From Novosphingobium sp. PhB165 (GTDB lineage Bacteria; Pseudomonadota; Alphaproteobacteria; Sphingomonadales; Sphingomonadaceae), in the NCBI RefSeq assembly GCF_004341845.1, contig NZ_SLVB01000001.1, positions 868,001-932,000 of the forward strand: DNA of 64,000 nucleotides, written 5' to 3'. The notes under the pieces were generated by a model that saw only the letters and a list, made by a program, of their open reading frames with translations, had not been told where the DNA came from and did no database searches. Below are positions 62,600 to 64,000 of this stretch, piece by piece. The first letter of the stretch is position 1. Each line of letters starts with the position of its first letter. A program made the position numbers and the translations under genes.

Positions 62600-64000
62600 T
62601 CAATCCTCCAGCAGCAGAACCTGCACTTGCGGCTTCTTTCCGGACCAGCGCGTCGCTGCCCGGCGCGCGGCAAGCCGCGCCGCCTCGATCCGAACTTCGC
62701 GTTCAGACTTCTTCGCCCTGCCAAGCGCATTGGCGACATCCTGCTGCGCCTCTTCGACGAACTTCTCGTAGTCCTCATCGAGCGGGAGCCCGATTGCGGC
62801 AACCTGCACGTTGCCCTTCCGGTCGGCTGCGACCGAGACCACGCCGTTGAAGGAAATCCGGCGGCGCATCACCATCGCATCGCCATCCGCGGGCGCGATG
62901 ATATCGCCGTCGAGCACTAGGCGGCCCGAGCGCACTTCGCCGAATTTTCCGGGATGACTTGGCGCAAGGCGTACGAGATCGCCGTTTTTCTGGAACAGGG
63001 CCTTGGGAATGCCACTCGCAAGACCAAGCCGCGCCTGCTCGCGCATGTGCCGGACCTCACCGTGAACCGGGACAAGGATTTCGGGCCGGATCCAGCCATA
63101 GAGCGCCTGAAGCTCCGGACGGCCGGGATGTCCCGACACGTGGATGGTGCTCTGGCGGTCGGTGACGATAACTATGCCCGAATCCGAAAGACGGTTCTGG
63201 ATGCGGCCAATGGCGATCTCGTTACCGGGGATCTGGCGGCTCGAGAACAATACGACATCGCCCGCTTCAAGCTTGATCGGATGGTTGCCCTCCGAAATAC
63301 GCGCCAGCGCCGCACGCGCCTCGCCCTGCCCGCCGGTGGCGACGATCAGGACCTCGCCGCGCGGCAGGTCCATCGCGGCATCGATATCGATCAGTTCGGG
63401 CAGCTTCTCCAGATAGCCGCTGGCTTTTGCCGTCTCGATGATCCGATCCAGCGAACGCCCGGCCACGCAGAGCTTGCGCCCGGTCTTGCGGGCCACATCG
63501 CCCAGCGTCTGAAGCCGCGCTACATTGGAGGCGAAAGTTGTGACGAGCACACGCCTGCCGCGATGCGACTTCACTTCCTCCAGCAGCCCGCGATAGACCT
63601 CGCCCTCGGATCCCGAAGCCTGCGGATTGAACACGTTGGTCGAATCGCAGACAAGCGCGAGCACGCCCTGGTCGCCGATCGCGGTCAGTTCCTCTGCGGT
63701 CGTCGGTGTGCCAACTTGCGGCTCGTCATCGAGCTTCCAGTCGCCGGTGTGGAAGATCTTTCCGTAAGGCGTGTCGATCAGCAGTGCGTTGCCTTCCGCG
63801 ATCGAGTGCGCCAGCGGCACATAGCGGATGCCGAACGGCCCGAGTTCGAAGCGTTCGAGATCCTCGACCACGATCAGTTCGACCTCACCGAGGATGCCCG
63901 CTTCCTCCAGCTTCGCCGCGACAAGACGCGCGGTGAAAGGGGTCGCGTAAATCGGTACGTCGAGCGCCTCGGCGAAATAGGGTACCGCGCCGATGTGGTC
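62600..64000 (-). CDS. rnj: ribonuclease J (5' end outside window)
   Basis: The last 467 codons of a metallo-beta-lactamase/beta-CASP ribonuclease. Visible parts are the end of the metal-binding motif (DHIGAVPYFAE at the window edge), LAHSIAEGNALLIDTPYGKIFHTGDWKLDDEP, CDSTNVFNPQASGSE, the beta-CASP motif VLVTTFASNVARLQ, FSSRQIPGNEIAIGRIQNRL and VSGHPGRPELQALYGWIRPEILVPVHGE. The C-terminal region ends in a basic helix (ARLAARRAATRWSGKKPQV). RNase J processes and degrades mRNA. The remainder of the N-terminal domain lies beyond 64000. Confidence 0.95.
   Translation of the reverse strand, partial: DHIGAVPYFAEALDVPIYATPFTARLVAAKLEEAGILGEVELIVVEDLERFELGPFGIRYVPLAHSIAEGNALLIDTPYGKIFHTGDWKLDDEPQVGTPTTAEELTAIGDQGVLALVCDSTNVFNPQASGSEGEVYRGLLEEVKSHRGRRVLVTTFASNVARLQTLGDVARKTGRKLCVAGRSLDRIIETAKASGYLEKLPELIDIDAAMDLPRGEVLIVATGGQGEARAALARISEGNHPIKLEAGDVVLFSSRQIPGNEIAIGRIQNRLSDSGIVIVTDRQSTIHVSGHPGRPELQALYGWIRPEILVPVHGEVRHMREQARLGLASGIPKALFQKNGDLVRLAPSHPGKFGEVRSGRLVLDGDIIAPADGDAMVMRRRISFNGVVSVAADRKGNVQVAAIGLPLDEDYEKFVEEAQQDVANALGRAKKSEREVRIEAARLAARRAATRWSGKKPQVQVLLLED

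Noticed and set aside
1..64000. CRISPR arrays, complete IS elements or phage genes
   Set aside because: No regularly spaced direct repeats, transposase genes or phage structural genes were recognised.

Overview
The window looks like chromosomal DNA of a sphingomonad alphaproteobacterium, closest in style to Novosphingobium or Sphingobium. The evidence is a high GC content, LexA boxes of the alphaproteobacterial GTTC-N7-GTTC type, an RpoH promoter with a ROSE-like RNA thermometer, TonB-dependent uptake, and the gene order tpiA/secG/pyrG, ppiD-trp-moaC-moeA-lexA-comEC-gltX-gltA. The genus is an inference; no rRNA is present. Coding density is very high and many neighbours share four-base ATGA start/stop overlaps. 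No CRISPR array, intact IS element or prophage was seen.

Layout. 1-2.7 kb: membrane protein, DUF2141 protein and GT4 glycosyltransferase in one direction. 2.7-7.9 kb: MarR-controlled tripartite efflux operon (marR, FUSC pump, DUF1656, HlyD-type adaptor, NodT-type outer-membrane lipoprotein) with every junction an ATGA overlap. 8.1-11.3 kb: gamma-glutamyltransferase and an APC amino-acid permease. 11.3-14.7 kb: BetI-like TetR repressor divergent from a Rieske oxygenase and a PYROXD2-type flavoprotein, with a near-perfect 22-bp palindrome filling the 36-bp gap. 14.9-20.5 kb: acyltransferase, amidohydrolase plus M20 peptidase pair, and a TAT-exported phosphoesterase. 20.6-25.7 kb: PhoD-type phosphatase and TonB receptor, divergent across a Fur-like box from an IroE-type hydrolase whose nucleophile serine is replaced by asparagine.

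25.8-31.2 kb: the SOS mutagenesis cassette imuA-imuB-dnaE2 behind a perfect LexA box; lexA itself, also with a LexA box, is at 49.3 kb. 31.2-36.1 kb: tRNA-Arg(CCU), a TIM-barrel protein, DUF1178 protein, nitrilase-family amidase, glutaredoxin, a heat-shock-controlled Hsp20 and an AEC transporter. 36.2-39.3 kb: pyrG, secG and tpiA. 39.6-46.3 kb: ppiD and trpE-(glycosidase-like lipoprotein)-trpG-trpD-trpC. 46.4-55.1 kb: AraC-family regulator, moaC-moeA, lexA, comEC, gltX and gltA.

55.3-62.2 kb is the least explained part. It holds a small membrane protein, a histidine-kinase-like protein with proline at the phosphoacceptor position, a protein of unknown function, a membrane protein with a possible nucleotidyltransferase-like N-terminus, an HPt-like protein with methionine at the phosphoacceptor position, and a divergent 879-residue two-TM coiled-coil protein resembling the polarity factor TipN. 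The window ends with a DUF1467 protein and the 3' part of a ribonuclease J gene.
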